Assembly (NCBI GenBank): GCA_001579985.1
Contig: LRSR01000257.1
Coordinates: forward strand, 1 to 24,784
Direction of reading: 5' to 3'
Source of the DNA: Hypsibius dujardini
Taxonomy: Eukaryota; Tardigrada; Eutardigrada; Parachela; Hypsibiidae
Length of the DNA: 24,784 nucleotides
Both the position numbers and the translations under genes were made by a program. Each line of letters starts with the position of its first letter. Positions within the stretch are counted from its first letter, which is position 1. This document shows positions 1-9,054 of the stretch, piece by piece. A model generated the notes under the pieces. That model made no database searches, was not told the origin of the DNA, and saw only the letters and a program-made list of their open reading frames with translations.

Positions 1-732
1 CAAAATCATACCAATATATTTAAAATTAAAAATCTTGCCCCCCCCGTACGGCAAGGTCTAGACGCGTCTATACCTGCACAAGCGGAGTCTGGGATTATTC
101 GACAAAAACCCACTCTGGTCAACGGTCCGTTGCCGATAAATGATCATGGCTCACTTTCCAATACTAGTCTCAGTAACTTCAATAAAGCTCAATATTACTC
201 ACTACTTCGGAGCAACGTATTTTGAACATATTTCCTGTCTGATCCCGTCTCTCCTTTGAATTCGGAATAATCTAAACAAAAATAACTACTAGTAATAATT
301 AACTATAAATAACCTACTGAGTATTATATTGTGTGACTGAACTGAGCGAGCTGCAACGGCAAAGCGAACCGCTGAATATTGTCGGCTTTAAAATGTACCA
401 ACAACCATTGCGCACTAGAAACCTCATTGCATTTTTTATCACGTCCGAACCCGAAACAATCCACCGAATCGTATTATTATTGGAACTGGCTATTCGGCCG
501 GAGAAACTCCGGCGGAATAGCTTTGACCATTATTATTACACTCTGTCGGTCTCATGTGTTTTTTCCATTATTTGCTACGTACATCTCACGTGATGCTTAT
601 ACGACCGACATTTAATCTACATCTTCATCGGGATGAACAATAAAATGTAAATTTTTTTAAGTATACTTCGTGGCCATTTGTCGTAAAATTTACAGTGTCT
701 TCGGTTTGACTAGCGAACATGTAGGCATGTGG
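1..732. other. No supported gene; short palindromic repeat at left edge
   Basis: AT-rich stretch with a run of eight C at about 38-45. A 19-base segment at 53-71 containing the palindrome TCTAGACGCGTCTA occurs inverted at 7844-7862, also near a homopolymer (G run near 7911-7920), so both are probably fragments of one repeat family. A plus-strand open frame at about 333-593 lacks recognisable domains or convincing splice context and is not called a gene. Confidence 0.5.
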
Positions 733-924
733 TACAGCAAGCGACAGAAAATGGGCGAAAGGGGCGGGGCAGGGGTAATACTTGAACAATCAACCAATCA
801 ACCAATCAACTTCGCTCCGCAGCTCCGCCGATTGATTGGTTGATTGTTCAATTATTACCCCTGCCCCGCCCCTTTTGCTCATTTCCTGGACCCTCCATTA
901 GATTAAATTCTGTTGCTTGCTGTA
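733..924. mobile_element. Foldback (MITE-like) element, family A, copy 1
   Basis: Two inverted arms. The left begins TACAGCAAGCGACAG and the right ends with its near complement, CTGTTGCTTGCTGTA. Both arms carry the family core, GGGGCGGGGCAGGGGTAAT followed by CAATCAACC-type repeats. The ends are TA on both sides, as expected for a TA-target element. The left arm lacks about 23 bases (the GGAGGGTCC segment) that the right arm keeps. Related copies lie at 14022-14263, 15846-15991 and 23900-24076. No coding capacity. Confidence 0.75.
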
Positions 925-928
925 TAAA
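923..928 (+). promoter_or_regulatory. TATA-like box upstream of the secreted VWC-like gene
   Basis: TATAAA lies about 208 bases before the ATG at 1136 and would place a start near 950-960. Its first TA coincides with the terminal TA of the foldback element at 733-924, so the box may have formed by insertion of that element. No strong initiator was found at the right distance; TCAGTA at 933-938 is too close. Confidence 0.35.
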
Positions 929-970
929 TGGATCAGTACTAGAACTGACGAGTGAGCTCGTAAGTAAGCC

Positions 971-1053
971 CTGAAGAAAACCTTCTGCAAAACTGGTCCT
1001 GAAGAGAACCCCGCAAAACTGGTCCTGAAGAGAACCCTGCAAAATGATCTCCT
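971..1053 (+). repeat. Three imperfect ~26-bp tandem repeats in presumed 5'UTR
   Basis: Three successive copies of a unit like CTGAAGAGAACCCTGCAAAA(CTGGTC) lie between the TATA-like box and the ATG at 1136. They are probably part of the transcribed leader of the plus-strand gene. Confidence 0.6.
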
Positions 1054-1135
1054 GAATTGAGTCAAGTCAAATCTCTTGGTAGTTTTTGCGCTGTCGATTG
1101 TACTAAAACCTCACGCGGTATCATCACCTCCAATC

Positions 1136-3237
1136 ATGGATAACACTCACGCTTCGTTGTTTGTTGTTCTGCTGTTGATGTTCTCGGCAGTCATCGGACG
1201 ACCATTCCTTGTGGATGAAACACGCGATCCCGATAAGCCGTCACTTGATTCTTTAAAGGACGGTGACGGTAAGTGATGAACATTTACGTACTGTATTTCC
1301 GCGATAGATAGCGACAGCGTACGAGCTATGGAACGTTTTATCGACCGCGCGGCGCTTGTGCTGTGTGTACGGTGTACAGAGCCCGTGCACACGTTTCATT
1401 CCAGTACGACTGTCGCTATCTATCGCGGAAATACAGTACTGTACTGTCTCGATCATTTGGTGCTGCTTTTTAGACCCACCCGTACACACGTGGCTATAAT
1501 TTTGGGTGGCAGACTTTAGGACAAAAAGAGTGGTCCGAGTTCGAGCCGAATTAAGTCACCGCGCGCACTCGCTCTTAACCACAGATGACCATGCATCCTT
1601 TACTTAATTGGTCGATTGATTGATAGATCGATTGATTGAACCTGTTTATTTTGGCGGAATTTAGAGCAGCTTGCTCAATCTAATTTTCCGCTGGGCGGAG
1701 CATCAAATCAAAGATTCAGGAGAAAGCAGTGGCAAGTTCTAACCAAGAGTGGCTCAAACTCGAACCACCCTAATGGCTCAAACTCGGACCACCCTGATGG
1801 CTCAAACTCTGCCAGCCAAAATTGTGGCCACGTGTGCACATTATGAGAGCGCGCATTGTGCTTCACTGCAGTAATAATATACGGTGGATCTAAAACGCAG
1901 CACCAAATTATCGAGACAGTCGTTTTTACGAAGTCAACCCAGGGAGATGGAACCAAAGTGGCGCCTCTACCGGACTACTTGCACACTTCTCCATTGAGAT
2001 TCTTCTCTTCCTTTTTTGGACTCGAATTCGAACCTTGAAGCTTAGGAACGAACTAAAATGGGTCAGAGAATGTTTTCTGAATGTTTTCAAGCCATCTGTT
2101 ATGGCATGGCAGCATTGCAGCGCCGGGAAATCAACGTTGAAAAAACCGGCCTGGTTAAGTTACGATTTCTAAAAGTAGCCTGGTTAACGGCCTTTACCTC
2201 GTACCAGAGATATTGGACTGCAAAGGTCTTTTGAATTTATAGCTTGTAGCGGGACCGGACGGATGGCCAACAACGACAACAGCTGCACCCCCTGGTGCGT
2301 CTGCCGGCTCGGCCGAGTGGCTTGTGCCCACGTTTTCTGTCAAAAGGAGGAGCTCCCGGCGCAGTGCAGCTCGATCCATGTTAACGGACGATGCTGCAGT
2401 GCAGTGGCGTGCTGTAAGTCATACTTGTGACCAGGGCTGGGCCGCTAAAGGCTCCACCGCTAAAACCGCTAAACTCGCTAATGGTAAATTTTTTTTGGTC
2501 TATGAATTGTTGTTGTTAATCGGAAAAAGTGTTTTTTTGTAAATGTGGAAATAGGGAGACTTTTCAAAGCGCTATCTCGGGTGTTTTTCGGGAACATCAG
2601 TAGTGATCTGTTAGATTTCCAGTGCCGCATTAAGCGAAAGGCATTTGAAATGGATTTATAGACTATCAAATTTACCATTAGCGGGTTTAGAGGTGGAGCC
2701 TTTAGCGGTCCAGCTCTGCTTGTGACCTTCAACTGTGTAGTGTATGTAAAATCTCCCATACAATCAACGACAAGATGATAGAGCACACTAGAGGGTCCGA
2801 GGTATGGGCAAAGGGGGCGGAGCAAGGGGTGGTCAGGTGGTTGAGTACACTGGGGGTCCGGGGTCTGGGCAGAAGGGGCGGAGCAAGGAGTGGAGAGGTG
2901 GTTGGTACACTGGAGGGTCCGGGGTATGGGCAAAAGGGGCGGAGCAGGGGGTGGTCAAGTGGTTGATTGTTCGATTGTTTGAAAAGCACCCCTGCCCGCC
3001 CCTTTTGTCCATTCCCCGGACCCTTCAGTGTACTCATCTTGTCGTTAAGTGTGTCTTCAAATTCAAACTGGCATGGTAATTGGCTATTCCAGCGCTTACA
3101 CATATCATGTACCGTGTTTTTCGTCCATACTTTGTGTAAAGGTGAGATGCATTCTTTCAGCTCATCCAAATGGAACCGTATCCGCTACGTATCATCTCCC
3201 GTTCACTCTAATTCCACCGGATCTTTTCGCCACGTAA
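1136..3237 (+). CDS. Secreted cysteine-rich protein with VWC-like domain (3 exons, 126 aa)
   Basis: Exons: 1136-1268, 2243-2413 and 3161-3237 (stop TAA). Both introns are phase 1 with GTAAGT donors and AG acceptors, and the joined frame is open for 127 codons. Residues 1-21 form a signal peptide (hydrophobic run VVLLLMFSAVIG). A short acidic stretch follows to about residue 45. Residues 46-101 hold ten cysteines (46, 59, 63, 65, 72, 77, 86, 95, 96, 101), including CxC, C-x4-C and a CC pair, like von Willebrand factor type C modules; C59-x3-C63 has one residue more than the usual spacing. A 25-residue Cys-free tail ends LPPDLFAT. VWC modules bind extracellular ligands such as BMPs, but the partner is unknown here. 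AATAAA at 3512 may be its poly(A) signal. Intron 1 holds nested foldback elements and intron 2 a hAT-type element. The last exon is the least certain. Confidence 0.72.
1289..1438. mobile_element. Foldback element with TACTGTA ends (intron 1 of VWC-like gene)
   Basis: Inverted arms TACTGTATTTCCGCGATAGA.. at 1289 and its complement ending at 1438, with about 28 bases nearly perfect. The centre contains a second, weaker dyad. The ends are TA-flanked. Non-coding. Confidence 0.75.
1436..1925. mobile_element. Foldback element (TACTGT ends) carrying an internal foldback
   Basis: The left arm (1436-1490) contains CTCGATCATTTGGTGCTGC; the right arm (1880-1925) is its complement. A short copy of the same family with both arms lies at 19097-19232. 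Between the arms, about 1483-1842, is a second foldback with ends like GTACACACGTGGC and GTGGCTCAAACTC repeats, related to the larger element at 9243-9846. The arrangement looks like one element inserted in another. Confidence 0.65.
2432..2718. mobile_element. Non-autonomous hAT-type element, 287 bp, with perfect 8-bp TSD
   Basis: Starts CAGGGCTGGGCCGCTAAAGG and ends with the complement of CAGAGCTGGACCGCTAAAGG. It is flanked on both sides by CTTGTGAC (2424-2431 and 2719-2726). CAG..CTG ends, 8-bp duplications and subterminal CCGCTAA repeats are hallmarks of the hAT superfamily. Internal segments match, inverted, parts of the larger element at 16375-17216, so it looks like an internally deleted relative. 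It sits 18 bases after the exon 2 donor of the VWC-like gene. Confidence 0.9.
2758..3053. mobile_element. Foldback element, family B, copy 1, with triplicated left arm
   Basis: The outer arms contain AACGACAAGATGA and its complement. The left arm holds three tandem copies (about 60-66 bp each) of a GGGTCCGGGG..GGGGCGGAGCA..GGTGGTT unit; the right arm has a single complementary copy (CCCCTGCCCGCCCCTTTTG). Family A shares the GC-rich core but has different ends. A second copy with the same three-unit layout lies at 18783-19085. Confidence 0.7.
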
Positions 3238-3544
3238 TAGATGTACTACTCTTATATCGCCGACGTATGGTAGCGCAATGCGGTGTACCTTTTTGCTGAT
3301 GTAGACACTGCTAGTACGTATACGGATAGTGTATAATGAAAATCCGGTCGAGTCTAATTAAGTGTTAAATATATCTTTAACATTTTTCAAAATACGTACT
3401 TTTAGATTTAATCAAACTTGGTTCATGTTTAATTTGGGCATGGCTGCAATATTATGCATAACTGGCAAGAGTACAAAATCTGCGGGGTCTTATTAAGTCG
3501 TATTCATCCGAAATAAAATAATTTGAAAAAAACTGATAGGCAGG

Positions 3545-3581
<37 letters not shown>

Positions 3582-4384
3582 GTGCTTGCATCGACCTTCC
3601 CGCTTGTCTGATCATTTTGCCGCAGATTTCAAGACGTAGATGAAACGCCCTTCCGATTACTCACGCGTAATTACATTCCATAACAAACTGTAACCCAACG
3701 TCATTGCCAATTGCTCATCGAGATGGAGTAATGCCACCTAATCTACTGTTTGATACAGCACCAACCCAATACTAACAAACAAAGATCATCTCGGCCTGAT
3801 ACTTACTTACACAGTACGACGCGACCGGCATACTGTACTTCCATGACGGCGCGTGATCGTTTAGTGGTGTTTCCCTTTATGCATCCCAAATTTACATGTT
3901 GTTATTGGCAATAAAACGAAAGGTCGTGCCGTTCCTTGACCTTTGCTCCCTGGGAAATCTCGTTGTTAAGATGTTAGAAATTATTCGATAGTCATGGAAG
4001 AATTCCATTCATTCGGCGAGGTGATCTAATTGATTGATGATTTTTTTATATTGAGATAATTAACGCGCTTTTCACTAGAACACGAAAAAGGTGCCCTGCC
4101 GACTCCTTTCTAAAAAAATTTCTAAAAATAAAAAGTTTAAAATTTTCCTAGTTTTTTTTAATGAGTATTTGCATAATAACATTTCATCGCCGGTATCGAG
4201 GGACTGAGCGACACGCAAAACTCGAAGCAGGATGTATTAACAATGATAAATGTCGATATAAAAAATCAATGCTCTTTAGAATAATATTATCGGGAAAGTT
4301 AAAAAGAGTAATTGTAAAAATGTGCTAGTAATCAGCCATGTATAAAATAAATGTGTCCAGGAGTGTCTGTCGTCGGAGGTCCAG
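3238..4384. other. Intergenic region between convergent genes
   Basis: AT-rich. It contains AATAAA at 3512-3517 (plus strand), a possible poly(A) signal for the VWC-like gene, and a (CAGA)n tract at 3545-3579. No other open frame, RNA or repeat was recognised. Confidence 0.6.
3545..3579. repeat. (CAGA)n microsatellite
   Basis: About eight to nine tandem CAGA units. The same motif is expanded at 4740-4853 and 8350-8640. Confidence 0.9.
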
Positions 4385-4390
4385 TTTATT
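4385..4390 (-). terminator. Poly(A) signal of eclosion hormone gene
   Basis: AATAAA on the minus strand, about 120 bases beyond the TGA at 4507. The position fits a short 3'UTR. Confidence 0.6.
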
Positions 4391-4506
4391 TTCTTTTTGC
4401 GCGGCGCGTGGCAGGCGGATCCATTTCCGGTTCAGAAAGTGCGATAACAATTTATCGAGGCTATTCAGCGCGGTCTCGACTTGGTTCAGCGGGATCTTGT
4501 CTGGCT

Positions 4507-4781
4507 TCAGCGTTCAGCGATCATTTTACCGAGATTTAGGTATTCCCGAATGGCCACTGCAAACGTGCAAAATTGTCTCTGAAATGCTTATTCAAATCTT
4601 ACAAAAAACTACCAATGAGATCTCTCACCTGGTGAAGTACAGTCTGGTATGAACGTTCCTCTCCGTTGGACGCAGTCTCGACTAATTACAAATAACTCAA
4701 AATTATTATCGAGTGAATTCAAACTGAATAGCAAACTAAACAGACAGACAGACAGACATAACAGACAGACAGACAGACAGA

Positions 4782-4854
<73 letters not shown>

Positions 4855-5259
4855 GGCATCTTCCTGGTACGGGACCGCGTAAACCTGAATACAAACCTGC
4901 ATTTTCGGTGGTCAAAGACTTCACCCACAATGTCATGGCACTGAGCGCAGTTCGCTAAAAGAAGGATAAAAACGTCCTTTGCAGTGAAGATCAAATAATG
5001 ATGATGAAATAACACAATCATTATTCTATTATACTATGCTATTGTAACATGAAAACCATTTATCATAAATAATCAACCGAATAAATAATCAATCGAATGT
5101 CGCTATCAGGAATTTAAACAGAACTTTCTTACCGATGCAAATTGAAATATTCCCGACCATTCCCTTGGAAGCAATAGGCGCGGCAGCGACCGTTACAAAG
5201 CTCACGGTCACAATCAACGCCGTTACCGAGACGAAAAAACTGCGGTGGTAAGTCTTCAT
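4507..5259 (-). CDS. EH: Eclosion hormone precursor (4 coding exons, 95 aa)
   Basis: Exons in order of reading: 5259-5133, 4954-4897, 4681-4629 and 4556-4507 (TGA). Intron phases 1, 2 and 1 all agree and the sum is 288 bases. The signal peptide is about residues 1-27 (MKTYHRSFF.. then a hydrophobic run ending VAAA). The mature peptide has six cysteines spaced C-x3-C-x2-C-x12-C-x3-C-x10-C, identical to insect eclosion hormones. It carries the hallmark ICIANCAQC and, near the end, FIPDC then AIREYLN, matching the family's LIPEC..IAPFLN. In insects this neurohormone acts on a receptor guanylyl cyclase to release ecdysis behaviour. Intron 2 contains a long (CTGT)n tract. The VWC-like gene converges on it from the left; the PLD gene is upstream on the same strand. 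Confidence 0.95.
4740..4853. repeat. (CAGA)n microsatellite in eclosion hormone intron 2
   Basis: Nearly pure CAGA repeat with two small interruptions. Read on the minus strand it is (CTGT)n, starting about 43 bases after the donor of coding exon 2. The repeat keeps several frames open (SVCL-type peptides), but these are not genes. Confidence 0.95.
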
Positions 5260-5280
5260 GGTGAAGACTTTTTGGGGGGA

Positions 5281-5322
5281 CACTGAAAAACAGATTGGCG
5301 GTATCCTGCTTCTTTATAAAGG
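5281..5322 (-). promoter_or_regulatory. Core promoter of eclosion hormone: TATA box plus initiator
   Basis: Minus strand TATAAA at 5318-5313 and TCAGTG at 5286-5281. Taking the A of TCAGTG (5284) as +1 puts the TATA box at -34 to -29. TCAGTG fits the arthropod initiator consensus TCAGTY. The predicted 5'UTR is only about 24 bases. The same TTTTTCAG could also be read as a 3' splice site, but the well-spaced TATA box favours a promoter. Confidence 0.65.
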
Positions 5323-5488
5323 AGAACTCGAACCGGAAAAGCTGACCGTGAAATGCAAAGATGTACGAGGACCGAATCAGACGATCGTCGGTTGGGAATA
5401 TAACCGGGACGGATAAGAAAAGTCGGATTGAAAAAGGCCACGCCCGGGGGTCGTTAGCGGTAATCTCAACGTGAGCCGGGCTCACAAT

Positions 5489-5525
5489 GCCGGGGATCGC
5501 CGGGGATCGCCGGGGATCGCCGGGG
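5489..5525. repeat. 10-bp tandem repeat (CGGGGATCGC) upstream of eclosion hormone
   Basis: About 3.5 exact copies of a 10-base GC-rich unit, some 200-240 bases upstream of the predicted start site. It could be a binding-site cluster or a simple minisatellite. Confidence 0.85.
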
Positions 5526-5914
5526 TTTAATTAGGCTCGGACGAAGATAAGGGGCACAAAACTCTGTGTGCTGAGCCTGAGTGTATACAGAATTGTAAGG
5601 CCCCGTTTTTTTCACCTACGTAAACTCATTTCGTCTGTCACATACTGGCCGAAATTGTGGTTGATTATAAGCGCATCCACGCGAAAAAACATCAGATTCC
5701 CACCCAGACTGTCTTTGTGTGGGCTGTTGCAGTTTATTCCGCCGGGTCAATTTTGTCTGGGGAATTATAGTAGTTTTGGTGTCTATGACGCATTTCATGA
5801 AGCGGATCAACATGTGCTGTGTAATAATATCGGACCATCGGTGCATGTAGAAAGGGCCCGCAATGACCTGCTGACATTATGTATATATTATGACATTATG
5901 TATACGTAAACACA
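5526..5914. other. No recognised feature
   Basis: A plus-strand open frame of 113 codons (5568-5909) has no recognisable domain, no compelling splice sites and no support from context. No repeat was recognised. Confidence 0.4.
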
Positions 5915-6034
5915 CATGCCGAGAACCTTGCGCTAACCGAGTTAAGCCATTACACTCGTTGCATGGCTGTTGTACACAGCCCCCGAGTCAAAGTGCTTGA
6001 TTCGGTCGGCGCAAGGTTTTTGCCACGTCTGAAT
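5915..6034. mobile_element. Small foldback element
   Basis: Arms CCTTGCGCTAACCGAGTTAAGC (from about 5926) and the imperfect complement of the same sequence around 6000-6026. A related but degraded copy is at about 18650-18740 (CTTGCACTGACCGAGTTAAG). Confidence 0.55.
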
Positions 6035-6260
6035 ATGTTTCTTTATGTGTGCTGTCTGCGTTGTGTGTTCGGCCTTGATTATGAGGAAAGTCCACAAAGG
6101 TACACGCCCTCGGGACCTCCGGTTCTTCCCCAGTCGACTGCAAGAAATTACTGCCGCGTATTATTAACTGCCTATTAATTAATTCACCTTTGAATCTAAT
6201 GCTTAGAGCGTTTCTGTTGGTATGTTGTTATTGTTAACCCGTTAAAGTCCAATGTCAGCT

Positions 6261-6964
6261 GAGGCTACATTCCCTTTTCCTTAACCCTTTCCCTTTGCCT
6301 TTCCCTTTGCCTTTTCCTTACTTACCCTGGCCTTTTCCTTAAGCAACATTGCCTTTTCCCTACTTACCCTTGCCTTTTCCTTACTTACCCTTGCCTTTTC
6401 CTTACTTACCCTTGCCTTTTCCTTACTTACCCTTGCCTTTTCCTTAATCGACATTGCCTTACCAAAAAACAGCTGTCCATAGCTTTTTTCGTGCTGGTAC
6501 CTGGCGTAGGCCTCTTTTTCACGGAGAACCATTGATAATTGCACGTTTCACCGTTTCCACTGGCTCATCTTGTTATATGTGGCTTGCTAGTTGACTACCA
6601 CTTCTCACGTTTGCTTATGATGGTTGATTTCACTCAGCAATTGCGAACTTTCTAGTAGACAGAGAATACTTGACACCTTGCCGAATTGACCAAATTCTCG
6701 GTTGCTACTGTATGGGAAGTGCGTAACCCTGAGCTGAAGGTCACTAATTCACTGCCTATCGGCCTATCGGTCTATACCGATAGACCGATCGAAACAGAAA
6801 CAGAAACAGGCCTATCGGCCTGTTTCTTTGATGATGAATTAAAGGTCACTCAAATGTTATTGAAATGTTATTTAAACAAAAGGAAATGCCGATTAAGGAA
6901 AAATAGGGTTGATTAAGGAAAAGGTAATGTTGCCTAAGGAAAGGGCAAGGTAAAGGGAATTTTG
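6261..6964. mobile_element. Foldback element with CCTTTTCCTTA tandem repeats in one arm
   Basis: The left part (6268-6445) is a tandem repeat of about 21 bases, CCTTTTCCTTACTTACCCTTG, preceded by CCTTTCCCTTTGCC. The right part (6885-6960) is complementary (GATTAAGGAAAAGG.., GGAAAGGGCAAGGTAAAGGG), giving an inverted pair about 600 bases apart. A clear dyad at about 6757-6793 (CGGTCTATACCGATAGACCG) lies between. The Lys-rich minus-strand frame at 6544-6281 is largely repeat-derived and not called a gene. Confidence 0.5.
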
Positions 6965-7225
6965 TTTCTAACTCGACAGTGGACAGTAATCAGCCCAAAA
7001 ACACGAAATTTTAAAATTTGCCCGAAAAAATTCTTTCTAAATAATTTTTTTTCTTTCTTAATTAAACAGAACTACGAAAGGAAAAAATTCTTATAGCATT
7101 CAAATCGCGTGTCGGCTTTCGCATCGAGTGTTAAGGGGTAATTAGATAGAAGTGCTTAACAAAATCCGGTTTATAGATTATCCACGCGACGAATGATGAT
7201 GCAGGCAGTCCGGTGAAACTTCTAG
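6965..7225. other. No recognised feature
   Basis: AT-rich intergenic sequence between the repeat at 6261-6964 and the foldback at 7226. No gene or RNA recognised; the 3'UTR of the PLD gene could extend into it. Confidence 0.4.
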
Positions 7226-7461
7226 TATGAGGCGAAGTGTGTATTTCGGCTCACCCTCCACTTGGTCGATAAATCGGCTCACTCATGGATTTTTCTTCGA
7301 TGGCAGGTGCTAGATTGTTTGATTTGCTGTATTACATTCTAGTATACTATACCACTTCTGGAAATCAAACAATCAAGCAGCTGCCACGAACGAGAAACCC
7401 ATGAGTGAGTCGATTTATCAACCAAGTGAAGGGTGAGCCGAAACGCGCACTTCGCCTCATA
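7226..7461. mobile_element. TA-flanked foldback element, family D, copy 1
   Basis: Arms TATGAGGCGAAGTGTGTATTTCGGCTCACC and, at the right end, the complement (GGTGAGCCGAAACGCGCACTTCGCCTCATA). Near-palindromic for about 236 bases, TA at both ends. A second copy of the same length lies in PLD intron 12 at 15253-15489. This copy lies 143 bases after the PLD stop codon and could be in its 3'UTR. Confidence 0.85.
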
Positions 7462-7603
7462 CAACAACATTAAATTCTATACGCGCAATTCCATGTTCAA
7501 CAGACTAGAAGAGTACTGACTGATCTGCATGTGCACATTGCACAAGCACATGCACAGGTGTGAAGATGGTGTTTATCTTTATAGTAAACCCCGCGCCGGA
7601 CCC

Positions 7604-8389
7604 TTACGTCCATAGCGTTGCGGGCATGAGGCCTTCTTGTGAGATGATCGCCGGGCGTAGCCGTTCATTCCTCAAGTAACCCATTGGGAATATGACGAGA
7701 TGGCCTTGGAGGTCTTGCAGCGCTCGCCTCGCCGTCTCGGGATCAACTTCGGCCATTTTGGGCTGCTGCTCCCAGTGGGCAAGTTCGGCGAAGTCACGAA
7801 CTTCGTCTGACGGAGTGCAGTTGAAGACCTACGTATATAATGCATAGACGCGTCTAGACCTTCTAAAAAACGTCAGGGGGTACAATTGGGTCACTTTCGA
7901 TTTCGGACAGGGGGGGGGGGCAATTGCCCACTTGCCATCCCCTAGGACGCGCCACTGATATAATGTGTATGGAATCATCAGGGAGTTGGTATGGAATTGT
8001 TGTATTTCACCTGTTCAAATATTGAAGCATTTTTACGAGCTACGGGGAGCCACAACTCTTTCCAGAATAAGGGCCTGATGGGGTCCCGAAAGAGTTCGCG
8101 GTCTTTTTTAGACGGTGAGTCCATATAGCCCAGATGCTCCCTATATCGGCATGTACACGTTTGGATCAAGCAAGAAGACTGACACCTTGAAATATCTGCC
8201 TGGTGAGCATAAACTTTTCTTACATCATGAGTCTCAGTCGAAGCGATCCAGTGAAGTTCCCAGCGGAACAGGGATTCTCGTCCATGATGCTGTCCACAAA
8301 AGACTCATCTGTCATTGGGGGAAATAATAAAATTCGGCAGCTAGGGTACCAGACAGACGGACAGACAGACAGACAGGCAGACAGACAGG

Positions 8390-8427
<38 letters not shown>

Positions 8428-9054
8428 AACAGGCAGACAGACAGACAGACAGGCAGTCAGGCAGACAGGCAGACAGACAGACAAACAAACAGGCAGACAG
8501 ACAGGCAGACAGACAGGCAGACAGGCAGGCAGACAGGCAGACAGGCAGACAGGCAGACAGACAGGCAGACAGACAGACAAACAGACAGGCAGACAGACAG
8601 GCAGTCAGGCAGGCAGGCAGACAGTCAGACAGACAGACAGAAACTAGAGTTCTCACCCGAGATAAGGCAAGCAATTTCGCTATCGCGGTTGCCGATTAGA
8701 CTTCGGTCCCTGAATGTAGAGAGATACACACGATGACCATTCGGATAGTGTAAAATTGTTGGGCGTTTCACGCACGCACGCACGCACGTACGTAATGTTA
8801 GCCGAACCGATGAGGGCATGTCGGTCATCAACTAGCATCAGTTTTGAATGGACATACACAATTTCGGACACCTGTAAAGAGAAACGGCACATTTTATTAT
8901 AAAATAATAATATCATTCGCCAAACATATTGCAGAACGTATTTGCAAAAGTGCCTTCTTAAGTTCTTAAAGACACTTAACGAGTTTCGTGTCCCGGAACT
9001 CAAACTTCCTCAGGCCGAAGAAGCAAAGGTATTCCGGAATTACTTGAACGGGCA
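7604..9054 (-). CDS. PLD exons 22-27: HKD2 and C-terminus (residues 945-1158)
   Basis: Exons 9054-8981 ([14 protein letters not shown]), 8871-8792 ([20 protein letters not shown]), 8709-8657 ([17 protein letters not shown]), 8308-8224, 8140-8011 ([25 protein letters not shown]) and 7828-7604 (last exon, [11 protein letters not shown].., ending ATLWT then TAA). HKD2 is complete: H976, K978, D983. SANITDRS replaces the usual SANINDRS, made by the exon 23/24 junction. The C-terminal WT matches the mammalian PLD end, which is needed for activity in that family. Confidence 0.95.

Noticed and set aside
1535-1560. GAGTTCGAGCC similar to a tRNA B box
   Set aside because: No matching A box or cloverleaf; it belongs to a foldback element repeat.
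4609-5021. Long minus-strand frames encoding SVCLSVCLS repeats
   Set aside because: They are translations of the (CTGT)n microsatellite; only the parts that coincide with eclosion hormone exons are coding, in a different frame.
5568-5909. 113-codon plus-strand frame
   Set aside because: No domain, signal peptide or splice context; composition does not stand out from the surroundings.
6281-6544. Lys-rich 87-codon frame (KEKARVSKEKARVS)
   Set aside because: It lies mainly in the 21-bp tandem repeat within a foldback element.
8312-8736. Frames of up to 177 codons ([16 protein letters not shown])
   Set aside because: They arise from the (CAGA)n tract in a PLD intron; a four-base repeat with few stops keeps frames open.
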